The position numbers and the translations under genes are program-made. 35,388 nucleotides of DNA from Microcaldota archaeon (GTDB taxonomy: Archaea > Micrarchaeota > Micrarchaeia > Micrarchaeales > CABMGC01): assembly GCA_021848065.1 (NCBI GenBank), contig JAJZNA010000032.1, positions 1 to 35,388 of the forward strand, in the 5' to 3' direction. Positions 9,660 to 19,754 of this stretch are shown piece by piece. Each line of letters starts with the position of its first letter. Positions within the stretch are counted from its first letter, which is position 1. The notes below the pieces were generated by a model. It was not told the DNA's origin, did no database searches, and worked only from the letters and a program-made list of their open reading frames with translations.

Positions 9660-11357
9660 ATGGCTGCACCTGCCAAGAAGGCAAAGGCGCGCTCCGAGGA
9701 TGTTTACGGAGGGCCTATGAAGGCCCCAAACCGGGCTTACATGAAGGCCATGGGGCTTTCAGATTCGGATCTTTCAAGACCCATAATTGGTGTTGGCGCG
9801 GCATGGAGCGAAGCAGGTCCCTGCAACCTTCATACGCTTATGCTGGGCAGGAACGCAAAATCAGGAGTAGCTTCAAAAGGCGGCACAGCCAGGCTGTTCA
9901 CTACGCCGCTCGTCATAGACGGTGTTGCCATGGGGTCCGAGGGGATGAAGTACTCCCTGGTAAGCAGGGAGATAATCGCCAATACTGTGGAGATGACGCT
10001 AAATGCCCATGGCTACGATGGTTTTGTAGGAATAACTGGGTGCGACAAGACAACTCCCGGGATGCTTATGGCGATTGCCAGACTCAACATACCTTCGATA
10101 GTGCTGTACGGAGGAACTACTCTCAACGGCAGCCTATTGGGCAAGAGCATAACGATGCAGGATGTATTCGAGGGAATAGGTGCCTACGTAGGAAACAGGA
10201 TGGATGCCAAAAGGCTCAAGGAACTTGAAGACAGTGCGATACCAACTACAGGAACGTGCGCCGGGCTTTACACTGCAAACACGATGGGCATGATGGCAGA
10301 GGTTCTTGGCATGGCCCTGCCAGGGAGCTCATCTCCGCCTGCTGTTGATGGTTTAAAAATAAAATACGCAGAAGAGTCCGGCAAGGCATCCATGCAGCTC
10401 CTGGAGAGCGGCATAAGGCCTAGGGACATACTTACATACGAGGCATTCGAGAATGCCATAACCGCACTCATGGCTACTGGCGGATCTACAAATGTGGTCA
10501 TCCACCTTCTTGCAATCGCATCCGAGGCAGGCGTAAACGTAACCATAGACGACTTCGAAAGGATAAGCAGAAAGGTGCCCGAGATAGCGAACATGAAGCC
10601 TGGGGGCAAGCACACTATGGAAGATCTGAACAATGTCGGAGGAGTGCCTCTGATTATGAAGAGGCTTCTCGATTCCGGCCTTCTTCACGGGAGCGTGCTC
10701 ACAGTCACCGGTAGGACATTGAAGCAGAACATGTCATCGCTGCACCTCAACACCTATCCAAACGATGTGGTCTCTCCAAAGGGCAAGAAGCCTTACCATG
10801 CTCATGGTGGCATAACAATACTCAAGGGAAGCCTTGCTCCAGAAGGTGCGGTGATAAAGGGCGCCGCATCAGAGATAGCGCGCCATGCCGGCCCCGCGCG
10901 TGTCTTCGATTCCGAGGAAGATGCTTTCGATGCCGTGGCGAATGGGGGAATACGAAAGAACGACGTCGTTGTTATACGCTACGAGGGCCCTAGAGGCGGT
11001 CCGGGCATGCGTGAGATGCTGGCAGTAACTGCCGCAATAGTGGGCAGGGACCTTGGCAAGAGCGTAGCTCTTATAACAGACGGTAGATTCTCCGGAGCTA
11101 CACGGGGCATGATGGTGGGGCATGTGACCCCGGAGGCATATGTTGGCGGGCCGTTGGCAGTGGTAAAGGAGGGTGACATGATAGAGATAGATGTGCCGCG
11201 CTGCAGGCTCAACCTTCTAGTGCCTGACAAGGAGATTGCAGCACGCATTAAATCGTGGAAACGTCCAAGGCCCAAGCACTCTTCCGGGCTTCTGGCGCAG
11301 TACTCCTCCCTTGTCTCGGATGCTTCCCACGGGGCAGTCCTAAGGCCTGCCCTGTGA
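9660..11357 (+). CDS. ilvD: IlvD/Edd-family dehydratase (dihydroxy-acid dehydratase or sugar-acid dehydratase)
   Basis: [63 protein letters not shown]-type motifs. Confidence 0.88.
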   Translation: MAAPAKKAKARSEDVYGGPMKAPNRAYMKAMGLSDSDLSRPIIGVGAAWSEAGPCNLHTLMLGRNAKSGVASKGGTARLFTTPLVIDGVAMGSEGMKYSLVSREIIANTVEMTLNAHGYDGFVGITGCDKTTPGMLMAIARLNIPSIVLYGGTTLNGSLLGKSITMQDVFEGIGAYVGNRMDAKRLKELEDSAIPTTGTCAGLYTANTMGMMAEVLGMALPGSSSPPAVDGLKIKYAEESGKASMQLLESGIRPRDILTYEAFENAITALMATGGSTNVVIHLLAIASEAGVNVTIDDFERISRKVPEIANMKPGGKHTMEDLNNVGGVPLIMKRLLDSGLLHGSVLTVTGRTLKQNMSSLHLNTYPNDVVSPKGKKPYHAHGGITILKGSLAPEGAVIKGAASEIARHAGPARVFDSEEDAFDAVANGGIRKNDVVVIRYEGPRGGPGMREMLAVTAAIVGRDLGKSVALITDGRFSGATRGMMVGHVTPEAYVGGPLAVVKEGDMIEIDVPRCRLNLLVPDKEIAARIKSWKRPRPKHSSGLLAQYSSLVSDASHGAVLRPAL

Positions 11358-11487
11358 TTCCCACATCCTAGGATACTGTCCACCAATGCCGCCCACTATC
11401 GTCACAGCGTATTGTGTCCAGGTTCTATCCAGGCTCCAAAAGAACTGGCCTGCATGGCTCTGCGCCCGATGCCCCCAATCTTTAGCA

Positions 11488-13326
11488 TCAGCTCCTTTCC
11501 ATAAACTTAGATATCCTGGATATGTAGTCACTATCATCTTCTATCTTCATGAAGTCGGATATTATGGAACGGTACATGCTCCACGAATATCTCTTGTCCA
11601 TGAAGAGTATGAATGCCCTGTCCTCCTCCCCCCTTATCGCCCTTCCGGCTGCCTGGACTGCCTTCATCACGCCGGGTATAAGATATGCATACTCGTTGCC
11701 CTTCATCCCGAACTTCTTGTTCAGGTACTCTACCTTGGCCTGGAGCTCGAGGTTAGGCCTCTCCAACGGTATGCCCACTATTATTATCCCCTTTATTATG
11801 TTGTTGGCATAGTCTATGCCCTCGCTAAGGCTCCCCCCCATTACTGCAAAAAGGAGATTGTCATCGCTCTCCTTGAACTCCTTGATCATCTGCTCTACCT
11901 GCAGGCTCCTCATCTCTTCCCTCTGAATAAACCTGACCTGCCTCTGCATGTGCCTCCTCACCGAGTTTAGCACTCCGAAGCTGGGGAAGAAGACGGCCAC
12001 GTTGCCGCTGACCCTGTCCTTGACCGAGGCGATCCTATCCGCTATGGACCTGAACTGGTCCGGCGTCCTGCTCGTGTACTTGGTCGAGACCTCCTTGTCA
12101 AGCAGGCATATCCTGTTCTCTTTGGGGTATGGCATGGGGTAGCTTGCCGAGTGTGCGTCCTGGAATCCCAGCATCTCCATATGCATCTTCAAGGGCAGAA
12201 GGGTCCCGCTCATGAACACGTTGGCGTACGCCTGCTTCATCGACTCTATCGCCTCTGAAGGGTACAGGCAGGATATCGACAGCTTTATGCCCTTCCCGTA
12301 CCTTGACACTATCACTGCATTGGAGTCATCGAATGATGATAGCGCCCTGAGGAATCTTGCGATGTGCATGAGCGAGGAGCGCTTTGCCTCTGTATTGTTG
12401 ATATACTCCATCGCTGCCTTCTCGAGCTGGTCGCACACCTCTTCAGTGTTGGTTGTCAGCATGCCCGGTATGTCTTTCTTCTCAACAAACGCCTCTCCGG
12501 GTCCGTCCACCTTTACCTTCGCATCGGCCAGCCCGGAAAGAAGATACTCAAGGTAGCCGAGGTCTATGCCGCTGCGTATCGCTGTCAGCTCCTCCGAAGC
12601 GCGCTGTATCGCCTGCGTGCTCAGCGATGTGCTCATGTAAGATGCGGCAATGTTGGAGATGTTGTGCGCCTCGTCCCATATTATTATGGAGTCCTTAAGG
12701 GAGTGCTCTATCTTCTTGAGGAAGGCCTTCATTATGAATGGGTTTAGCATGTGTGCGTAATCTGCTATCACGAAGTTGGCCTCCCGTGCCAGCTTGGCCG
12801 ATATCTCGTACGCGCACACGCCACGGTCAAAGGACTCGCTAAAGAGCTTGTTGTGGCCGCTCATGCCTGCCTCTTCCAATGCGAAGTCAGGCTTCTCCAT
12901 GTCCCTGGAATTCTCATAGAAGCTGCATCTCCTGTTCTTAACCAACTGCTCGCATGACTTGTAGAAGGCCTCGCCTTCCAGCAGGTTTATCTCGGGATTT
13001 ACGCACATGTTCCTCTTCCCGACCACGTCTATGTACTTCACGCCCATGCTGAACTTGCTTCTCAGGCCCTTGAGCACCTCTACGGCTATCCTGTGCTGCG
13101 AGTTCTTGGGGGTAAGGAAGAAGACATCAAGATCGTGCTCCACGGCGTACGTTAGGCATGCCGATATGGACGCATCCGTCTTGCCTACCCCTGTGGGTGC
13201 GTTTATGAAAATGCTCTTCCCCTGGGCGAGTGCTCCGTATATGTCGAGCATCATCCTCTCCTGGCTGCTCCGCGCCTTTGCGAACCTGAATTTGAAGTCC
13301 ACGGTGGGCACTTTAGGGTTATGCAT
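11488..13326 (-). CDS. XPD/Rad3-family FeS DNA helicase
   Basis: NAPTGVGKTDA Walker A, IWDEAHNI DEAH box, four Cys (MCVNPEI, SCEQL, RRCSFYEN, GVCAYEIS), AAGRAIRGEEDRAFILFMDKRY. Confidence 0.92.
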   Translation of the reverse strand: MHNPKVPTVDFKFRFAKARSSQERMMLDIYGALAQGKSIFINAPTGVGKTDASISACLTYAVEHDLDVFFLTPKNSQHRIAVEVLKGLRSKFSMGVKYIDVVGKRNMCVNPEINLLEGEAFYKSCEQLVKNRRCSFYENSRDMEKPDFALEEAGMSGHNKLFSESFDRGVCAYEISAKLAREANFVIADYAHMLNPFIMKAFLKKIEHSLKDSIIIWDEAHNISNIAASYMSTSLSTQAIQRASEELTAIRSGIDLGYLEYLLSGLADAKVKVDGPGEAFVEKKDIPGMLTTNTEEVCDQLEKAAMEYINNTEAKRSSLMHIARFLRALSSFDDSNAVIVSRYGKGIKLSISCLYPSEAIESMKQAYANVFMSGTLLPLKMHMEMLGFQDAHSASYPMPYPKENRICLLDKEVSTKYTSRTPDQFRSIADRIASVKDRVSGNVAVFFPSFGVLNSVRRHMQRQVRFIQREEMRSLQVEQMIKEFKESDDNLLFAVMGGSLSEGIDYANNIIKGIIIVGIPLERPNLELQAKVEYLNKKFGMKGNEYAYLIPGVMKAVQAAGRAIRGEEDRAFILFMDKRYSWSMYRSIISDFMKIEDDSDYISRISKFMERS

Positions 13327-13392
13327 GCATTTACTATTGCATCTGGGATTAATATTCTATTCCAGAACTAGCGTGCCCTGCGGGGCAGAAGA

Positions 13393-15048
13393 TTACCTTG
13401 CCTTCTGCAGCTTCTCCAGCTCCATCTCGAAGGCAGTGCCAGGCTCCTCTATCCCGAACTCCTTGAGCACCTTGGGGTGCAGCTCTCCGAAGAATCCTGC
13501 GTGAACATCGCCTACCTTTATCTCGGCGCACCTACCTTCTATGAAGCTCGGATGCCTGTAGTGCGATACCGAGTGGGCTATGCCCAGCGCGCCCATCAGC
13601 CCGCCTATCTCTGCTTTTACGTCGTTGAAGTTCCTCTTCGGGTCTATGGTTGCGCCTCCAAGGCTGTACGACTCCGAGGGCATACCCTCCTTGAGCCTGA
13701 ACACCATGTCTATCTCATAGGCGCTCTGCGGCAGCTTGTCATGCGTCGACATGCCGAGATCCTTGAGTATGGACGGAAGAAGCCATGTCCTTAGCATGCT
13801 TATGGCCTCGGTCTTGGGATTCTTGAGCATGACTGCGCTCTCATCTCTCTGAAGGCCTGGCCTGTCGAAGTTGATGTCCTCGTTGGTGAGGTAAGAATTG
13901 GCAAGCTCGCTGAAGCCGAGCCCCACCATCGCCTCCCCCACCTTCCTAGCGAACGATGTCTGCTCCTCCAGCCCTCCCTGCTGCGTGTATGCTATCGGTA
14001 TGGGCCTTATGTAATCGTATCCATAGCCTATCGCTATGTCCTCCACTATATCCTGTTCCCCTATCACATCAAGCCTGTACTCGGGCACCCTGAACCTTAT
14101 GTTCCTGCCTACGAGCGCTGCTTCATACCCCATCTTGTTCGCAAGGGATATGACATTGTTGAATCCTATCTGCACACCTATCTCGCTCTCCATGCGCCTG
14201 AGCGGAACGGATATGTACCTCTCCTGGAGCTCAGGCGTGTACACCTGGTGCGCGCCGTAGTCAACCTTCACCCTTCTTACCCTGCCACCCATGTCCATGA
14301 ATATGGCTGCCATGAGATCTGCTGACTTGTTCACCGCATATTCAGAAGTGCCAGTTATGTCCACGAACATGTTCTTCGTGTTTACAGTTATCTTAGTCCT
14401 TTCGGAGTTGATTATTGGTATGAACGCTATGGTTCCCTCAGAGTCCATGAGCTCGGGGTAGTGGCACACCTTGCCCCTGCGAACTATGCCTGAATAAGCT
14501 TCGCCTTGCTTGGTGGAGTCCAGTATCTCGCTGTAGAGCCTTGCCTCTGTGGACCCAAGGTGCACGAACTTCCCATCAGAGCCGCACCTGTAGGTCAATG
14601 GCGGTTTCATGGCGTCGATGTTGTGCATCCCTATTGCTATCTTCCTCCTATTCCTCCCGTAAGTTCCACAGAACTTCTCAGCGAAGTTTATGAGGTCGAG
14701 AAGCTCAGCTTCGCCTAGGTCAAGTCCCTCTGCCACAACTCCCGCTATGAATGGGAACACCCTCTTCACGCTCGGATGCACCGTGATTGTGAATGCCGGT
14801 TCGGTCTCCTTGGCTATGCTGTAGTTGAAGCTGCTTGATCTGTGCGTGAAGTTCTTTATCGCCCTCGCGAGCCCCACCGCATCGAGAAGGTCGAGCCTGT
14901 TTGGCGTGACCTCCAGCAAAAGCTCCTTGTCGCTGGTGCTCTCTATCTCGAAGCCCAGCTTTGCCGCATGCTCCTTGAGCATCTTCTCGTCAGTGCCTGA
15001 CCCAAGCAGCCTGAATAGGTACTTCTTGTCTATCGTTATTACCGGCAT
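13393..15048 (-). CDS. pheT: Phenylalanyl-tRNA synthetase beta subunit
   Basis: MPVITIDKKYLFRLLG...LLEVTPNRLDLLDAVGLARAI, YRLDVIGEQDIVEDIAIGYGYD. Confidence 0.95.
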   Translation of the reverse strand: MPVITIDKKYLFRLLGSGTDEKMLKEHAAKLGFEIESTSDKELLLEVTPNRLDLLDAVGLARAIKNFTHRSSSFNYSIAKETEPAFTITVHPSVKRVFPFIAGVVAEGLDLGEAELLDLINFAEKFCGTYGRNRRKIAIGMHNIDAMKPPLTYRCGSDGKFVHLGSTEARLYSEILDSTKQGEAYSGIVRRGKVCHYPELMDSEGTIAFIPIINSERTKITVNTKNMFVDITGTSEYAVNKSADLMAAIFMDMGGRVRRVKVDYGAHQVYTPELQERYISVPLRRMESEIGVQIGFNNVISLANKMGYEAALVGRNIRFRVPEYRLDVIGEQDIVEDIAIGYGYDYIRPIPIAYTQQGGLEEQTSFARKVGEAMVGLGFSELANSYLTNEDINFDRPGLQRDESAVMLKNPKTEAISMLRTWLLPSILKDLGMSTHDKLPQSAYEIDMVFRLKEGMPSESYSLGGATIDPKRNFNDVKAEIGGLMGALGIAHSVSHYRHPSFIEGRCAEIKVGDVHAGFFGELHPKVLKEFGIEEPGTAFEMELEKLQKAR

Positions 15049-15049
15049 G

Positions 15050-16522
15050 TCATACCAACCTCCTCTTCCTCAGCCATCCAATGCCGTTGTTGTAAAGCTC
15101 AGATATGCTGGCAAGGCTCGGGTCCTTAACGAGCAATATCCTCTCAACTCCCGCACCCCATGCGAGCACCGTTAGCCTGTTCCTTCTCACTCCGGTTATC
15201 TCCTCCCTTATGATGCCTCCTCCACCCATCTCTATCCATTCGTCCCTGCCTTTTAGCCTTGCCTGGTATTCTGCCCCGGGCTCCACGAACGGGAAGTAGG
15301 AAGGCTTGAACCTTACTTCCACTCCCATATAGTCATACACTCTTGTGAGTGTGTCAAATAGGTTGGCCATGGTGAGCCCCTTCCCTATTATTATCCCATC
15401 CATCTGGTAGAGGTCTGCGAGATGCTTGTAATCTATGGCCTCGTTCCTGAATACTCTGCCAACCGAGAAGAGCTTAACAGGCAGGCTGTACTGCTCCCTG
15501 TTGTTGGCTATATTGTCTATAACCTTGTACACAAACCTTGCAGACACGCTTGTCATGTGTGTCCTTAGCACCAGCTGGCGTGCCGTGTCCTCGCTCCACT
15601 TGGAATGCCATCCCTTCTCATGCGCCCTCTTTATCTTCTTCACGAATTCCCTGCTTTCCACTTCTGCAGACTCCGGCTTTGAGAGGTAGAACGTATCCTG
15701 CATCTCCCTTGCCGGGTGGTCCTGCGGCACGAAAAGCGAATCGAAGTTCCAGAAGGATGTCTCTATTGCAGGTCCCGAGACCTCCTGGAAGCCCATGCTC
15801 ACATAAGCGTCCTTAACCTGGTCTATTATCCTCTTTATAGGGCTCCTCATCGCAGGGATCCTGCCTTCAACACCCACATTGACGTCATACCTCTTGAATT
15901 CCTTGCCCTTCCACGTCTCTCCAGCAATGACGCCCCTATCTACCTGCTCTATAACATCAGAGTACTCAGGCGCATCGAGCCCCTTTTTGGTTATGCCTAT
16001 CCTGTTTATGTACCTCTCGCTATGCACCGCAACCAGCTTCCTCTTTGAAAGGTTATGCATCTGCTGCCCCAACTGCGCCAGGGCCTTCGAATCGTAATCC
16101 CCCTTAGCAAGCCTTCTAAGCAGCATGCCTTCCGGCACGCCCTCTTCGGCTGCCTTCTTTCCCGCCTCTGTCAATTTCAGCTCTCCTGCATCTATGTGGA
16201 TGAAGCCTCCAGCCTTGGCCCACTGGAGCCCTATCCTGGATTTCTGGTCCTGCAGCCCGGCGGCCTTGATATTCTCCTTGAGCATCCTTCTTAGGAGCTG
16301 CTCTTCCGCCAGCCCATCCTTCACATACTCCTTGCCCTCATCACTGATGTCTATCAATTCCTCCTCGCCGTATTCTATATCCACCATTCCTGACTGCTTG
16401 AGGCTCTCGAGCGCCCATAGGGCCTCATCCCTGCCCAAGCCTGAAGCTGACACTAGCTCGTCAAACCCCATGTGGTTTTTTGCGCGCAATGCTTTGAGCA
16501 CCATGGCTTCGTACTTGTGCAT
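15050..16522 (-). CDS. pheS: Phenylalanyl-tRNA synthetase alpha subunit
   Basis: SFWNFDSLFVPQDHPAREMQDTFYL, LRTHMTSVSAR, FSVGRVFRNEAIDYKHLADLYQMDG, PSYFPFVEPGAE. Confidence 0.95.
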   Translation of the reverse strand: MHKYEAMVLKALRAKNHMGFDELVSASGLGRDEALWALESLKQSGMVDIEYGEEELIDISDEGKEYVKDGLAEEQLLRRMLKENIKAAGLQDQKSRIGLQWAKAGGFIHIDAGELKLTEAGKKAAEEGVPEGMLLRRLAKGDYDSKALAQLGQQMHNLSKRKLVAVHSERYINRIGITKKGLDAPEYSDVIEQVDRGVIAGETWKGKEFKRYDVNVGVEGRIPAMRSPIKRIIDQVKDAYVSMGFQEVSGPAIETSFWNFDSLFVPQDHPAREMQDTFYLSKPESAEVESREFVKKIKRAHEKGWHSKWSEDTARQLVLRTHMTSVSARFVYKVIDNIANNREQYSLPVKLFSVGRVFRNEAIDYKHLADLYQMDGIIIGKGLTMANLFDTLTRVYDYMGVEVRFKPSYFPFVEPGAEYQARLKGRDEWIEMGGGGIIREEITGVRRNRLTVLAWGAGVERILLVKDPSLASISELYNNGIGWLRKRRLV

Positions 16523-16537
16523 TCAAACTACACCGTA

Positions 16538-17323
16538 TCAGGCGAAGACTTTAACGTATACGTAAACTGATGTCACACTTAAAAGTATTATGATAAGCAG
16601 GTATATCTGCTGCGTGTAACCCTTGTACATAGAATTGAAGTATGACACTACCTCCTCCTGCAATGACTGGGTCACCAGGTATGAGAACTTAAACTTTGTG
16701 AGAGGCTCGCCCTCGTACCATGAGAATGCTGTGACATTGTTGTAAGTTCCCAGGAAGCTTGGTGGCGGAAAGTCAGGGGCCGGATAGACTGCCACGAGCT
16801 CAGTCCCTCGCGGTATTAGTATGTTGAATCTTGCGTTCTGCGGCAGGGATTCTCCTCCTGGCGCGTGCTGGAAGTTCAGTGCCGCGCTGTCCACCATGTA
16901 CTCGAACTTGCGTGGCCCAACATTCATCACTGAGGTTATATTGTGTGCCACATAGCTCATGGTCAGGCGCGCCTCAGCAGTCCTGCTGTTGCTGTAGAGC
17001 AGCGGGCCCGGAAGCAGCGTGAAGTTGCTTATGCTGGAATCTGGGTTCACTATGTGCTGTATTAGGAGATTTGTGTGCAGCACTGCCGCCCACTCACTGA
17101 GGGTCAGGTTCAGTGCCTGCCTGTCTTGGAGGTACTGTGCCACCGAAGAGTTGGACATGTTTATCGTGAGCGTCTCAACCACCCTGGCAGATGTCGACGT
17201 GTTAAGCACCACTGTTGTATTCAGGTACGTCACGTTCATGTATGCTGATGATATGCCAGAAAGGAATAGGACGAGCGCTGCGCTAAACAGTAACTGTGCC
17301 ATCCTCATAGAACCATTCTTCAC
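16538..17323 (-). CDS. Secreted/membrane-anchored hypothetical protein
   Basis: N-terminal signal/TM (MRMAQLLFSAALVLFLSGISSAYM), C-terminal TM (IYLLIIILLSVTSVYVYV), N-glycosylation-like NxS/T-rich ectodomain. Confidence 0.65.
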   Translation of the reverse strand: MKNGSMRMAQLLFSAALVLFLSGISSAYMNVTYLNTTVVLNTSTSARVVETLTINMSNSSVAQYLQDRQALNLTLSEWAAVLHTNLLIQHIVNPDSSISNFTLLPGPLLYSNSRTAEARLTMSYVAHNITSVMNVGPRKFEYMVDSAALNFQHAPGGESLPQNARFNILIPRGTELVAVYPAPDFPPPSFLGTYNNVTAFSWYEGEPLTKFKFSYLVTQSLQEEVVSYFNSMYKGYTQQIYLLIIILLSVTSVYVYVKVFA

Positions 17324-17455
17324 AATACACTAATACCCCATTACGCTAATTTAAACCTTTCTGAGACGACGGCTGGCGGCAGGCCTTCTCAGGTTCCATA
17401 ATCCTTCCATCCCGCAATATACTTCGCCTGCGTCAGGCTGGAAATCTAACAGGCC

Positions 17456-17589
17456 AGCGCCCAGCCCGATAATATTTGCCCTGCAGCTGCCCATCATGGC
17501 AGGTTGGACAACCTCCTGCTTTGTGTTGCGCAGACCTGCATGGTCTTCATACCCCCTCCCCTGGCCGCTCTCTAGCTGCTATTGGCGCT
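17456..17589 (-). ncRNA. Candidate structured non-coding RNA of unknown class
   Basis: Three nested inverted repeats: AGCGCC(17456-17461)/GGCGCT(17584-17589); GCAGCT(17483-17488)/AGCTGC(17574-17579); CATGGCAGGT(17495-17504)/ACCTGCATG(17534-17542). ATATATAAT TATA-like box at about 17600-17609 points to the minus strand; no plausible ORF. Confidence 0.35.
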
Positions 17590-17698
17590 ACATCATACCA
17601 ATATATAATGTTCATGATAATCCTTCTACCTAGGATATGGGATGGCCGGCGCGCTCTTGCAGTGCTGTGTGCTTCTGGGAAAGGTGCATATGTGCAGT

Positions 17699-17709
17699 GT
17701 ATAAAAACC
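17699..17709 (+). promoter_or_regulatory. TATA box for rpl30-rpl15
   Basis: GTATAAAAACC about 42-50 nt before the uL30 ATG. Confidence 0.4.
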
Positions 17710-17749
17710 TTTCTGAACTAATAAATATGAGATTTAGAAGGTCTAATTT

Positions 17750-18175
17750 ATGAAGGCTGATTTGAACAACAAGCTGATAGCGGTAATACGCGTGAGGGGA
17801 AGGATAGGCGTAAGGAGAAGCATAAACGAGACCCTCTCAAGGCTCAACGTCAAGAAGGTCAACAATCTCTCTTTGGTGTTCGGCACCGCTGCCAATCTTG
17901 GCATGATAGAGAAGTGCAAGGATTTCGTAACGTACGGGCCTGTAGAAGAGGGAGTTCTCGCAAAGCTCCTGGATAGCAAGGGCTCTAAAGTGTCCAAGGA
18001 TGATATTTCATCCATGATGTCCGGCAAGAAGAGGGCCCGCGATGTTCTCAAGCTTCCAATAACAATGCATCCTCCAAGGCGCGGATACGAGGGCATAAAG
18101 CAGAGCTTCGCCGTAGGAGGCGCACTCGGATACCGCGGCGAGAAGGTAAACGAGCTTATAAAGAGAATGGCATAA
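17750..18175 (+). CDS. rpl30: 50S ribosomal protein uL30
   Basis: LIAVIRVRGRIGVRRSINETLSRLNVKKVNNLSLV; archaeal L30 length and pattern. Confidence 0.93.
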   Translation: MKADLNNKLIAVIRVRGRIGVRRSINETLSRLNVKKVNNLSLVFGTAANLGMIEKCKDFVTYGPVEEGVLAKLLDSKGSKVSKDDISSMMSGKKRARDVLKLPITMHPPRRGYEGIKQSFAVGGALGYRGEKVNELIKRMA

Positions 18176-18184
18176 GGTTGTATT

Positions 18185-18571
18185 ATGGTAATCAGAAACA
18201 AGAGCAAGTCAAGGAAATACCTGGGCACAAGGCGATGGGGAGCAGGAAACATAAAGAACAGGAGAGGCGCAGGAAGCAGGGGAGGAGTAGGCCGTGCAGG
18301 AAAGAAGCATAAGTTCACGCGCATAGTAAAGTATGAAAGGGAGAGGCTGGACCACCGCGGTTTCACGCCATGGGGAAGGAAGAAGCTCAATGAGATAAAC
18401 CTGGATGGGGTCTCAAAGGCCGCACAGGGCAAGAATGAACTCAGCCTGCGCGGATACAAAGTGCTCAGCAGCGGTACTTTAACCGCACCTGTCAAGGTCT
18501 CTGCCAGCAGGTTCTCCAAGAGGGCCGCAGAGAAGATAAAGAACGCTGGCGGGGAGGCTGTGCAGCTGTAG
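18185..18571 (+). CDS. rpl15: 50S ribosomal protein uL15
   Basis: MVIRNKSKSRKYLGTRRWGAGNIKNRRGAGSRGGVGRAGKKHK...HRGFTPWG. Confidence 0.92.
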   Translation: MVIRNKSKSRKYLGTRRWGAGNIKNRRGAGSRGGVGRAGKKHKFTRIVKYERERLDHRGFTPWGRKKLNEINLDGVSKAAQGKNELSLRGYKVLSSGTLTAPVKVSASRFSKRAAEKIKNAGGEAVQL

Positions 18572-18578
18572 TGTATCC

Positions 18579-19754
18579 ATGGAAAGCCTCAACATCGCCT
18601 TCTACACCGATACTTATCTTCCGAGCATGGATGGGGTTGTAACTTCTACACTTAATTTCAAGGAGGAGCTTGAGCGCCGCGGACACAAGGTGTATGTCTT
18701 CGCCACCGGTGACATGAAGTCAGCGCGCAAGTTCGCAAAGAAGGACGTATTCGTATATCCGGGCATGGAGTTCAAGCCATATCCGCAGTATAATGTCGCC
18801 CTGTTTCCATACAATTCACTATTCAAGCTATCAGAGCTGGGCATAGACCTCATACACGTGCAGACGCCCATGGTGATGGGCTTTGCCGGAATGATGGCGG
18901 CCAAGATGCTGCGCATACCTATCGTAGGATCGTTCCACACATTAGTTACCAACCGACCCATAGTCGATGCATATTATCCAAAGAACAGGCACCTCAAGCG
19001 ACTGGCCAAGGCGTCAATGCTAAAGTACCTGAAGTTCTTCTACAACCGATGCGACGCGGTGATAGCACCTACGGATACCGTCAAGCGCATGCTCAATCGG
19101 TCCGGGATAGATGATGTACACGTCGTTCCAAACTCTGTCGACACGTCTCTTCTCAGGCCGGGCCCATCGCCAAAGGCCCTTCGCAGGTCTCTGGGCGTTC
19201 AAAAGGATGGCAAGGAGATACTCTACCTGGGCAGGCTGAGCAGGGAGAAGAAGATAGAGGTGCTTCTAAGGGCAGCCAAGTCCTTAATGGAAAAGGATGA
19301 TGGCATAAGGCTTGTAATAGGTGGCACCGGTCCGGCCGAGCACCACTACAAGGCCATGGCCAAGGAACTCGGCATAATGCAGAACACAACATTCACCGGT
19401 TTCGTGGAGAAGTCCATGCTGCACAAGATGTATCTGTCGGCAGATGCCGTCTGCCTTCCGTCAACATTCGAGACGCAGGGCATAGTTGTCCTGGAAGCGA
19501 TGGCATGCGGGAAGCCTGTAGTCGGAGCGGATTATCTGGCCATAAAAGAAATAATAGTCAACGGCAGAAATGGGGAGAGGTTCAGGCCTGGTGATTATAC
19601 TTCCTGTGCCAAAAAGATAGAAAAGGTTTTAAAGAGTAGTGACGATTATAAAGACAGTGCTGTTGAGACGGCAAGGGCGTTTTCAAAAGAAAGGGCAACG
19701 GATAGGTTACTTGATGTTTATAGCCTAGTTTTATCAAAGAAGGCGATTTACTGA
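18579..19754 (+). CDS. GT4-family glycosyltransferase
   Basis: IAFYTDTYLPSMDGVVTSTLNF, VGSFHT, YLGRLSREKKIEVLLRA, STFETQGIVVLEAMACGKPVVG. Confidence 0.9.
   Translation: MESLNIAFYTDTYLPSMDGVVTSTLNFKEELERRGHKVYVFATGDMKSARKFAKKDVFVYPGMEFKPYPQYNVALFPYNSLFKLSELGIDLIHVQTPMVMGFAGMMAAKMLRIPIVGSFHTLVTNRPIVDAYYPKNRHLKRLAKASMLKYLKFFYNRCDAVIAPTDTVKRMLNRSGIDDVHVVPNSVDTSLLRPGPSPKALRRSLGVQKDGKEILYLGRLSREKKIEVLLRAAKSLMEKDDGIRLVIGGTGPAEHHYKAMAKELGIMQNTTFTGFVEKSMLHKMYLSADAVCLPSTFETQGIVVLEAMACGKPVVGADYLAIKEIIVNGRNGERFRPGDYTSCAKKIEKVLKSSDDYKDSAVETARAFSKERATDRLLDVYSLVLSKKAIY

Noticed and set aside
11358-11487. Possible tRNA in the ilvD-XPD gap (GGTTCTATCC resembles a T-arm)
   Set aside because: No matching acceptor stem or D/anticodon arms could be drawn.
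17456-17589. RNase P RNA or SRP RNA assignment for the structured intergenic region
   Set aside because: Conserved RNase P (GAGGAAAGUC, ACAGAA..GGCUUA) and SRP helix 8 (GGAAG/GGAGCAGC) motifs not found; retained only as an unknown ncRNA candidate.
17743-18519. Long minus-strand ORF (258 aa) across uL30/uL15
   Set aside because: Antisense shadow of two well-recognised ribosomal protein genes; composition is Ser/Leu/Pro-rich as expected for the complement.
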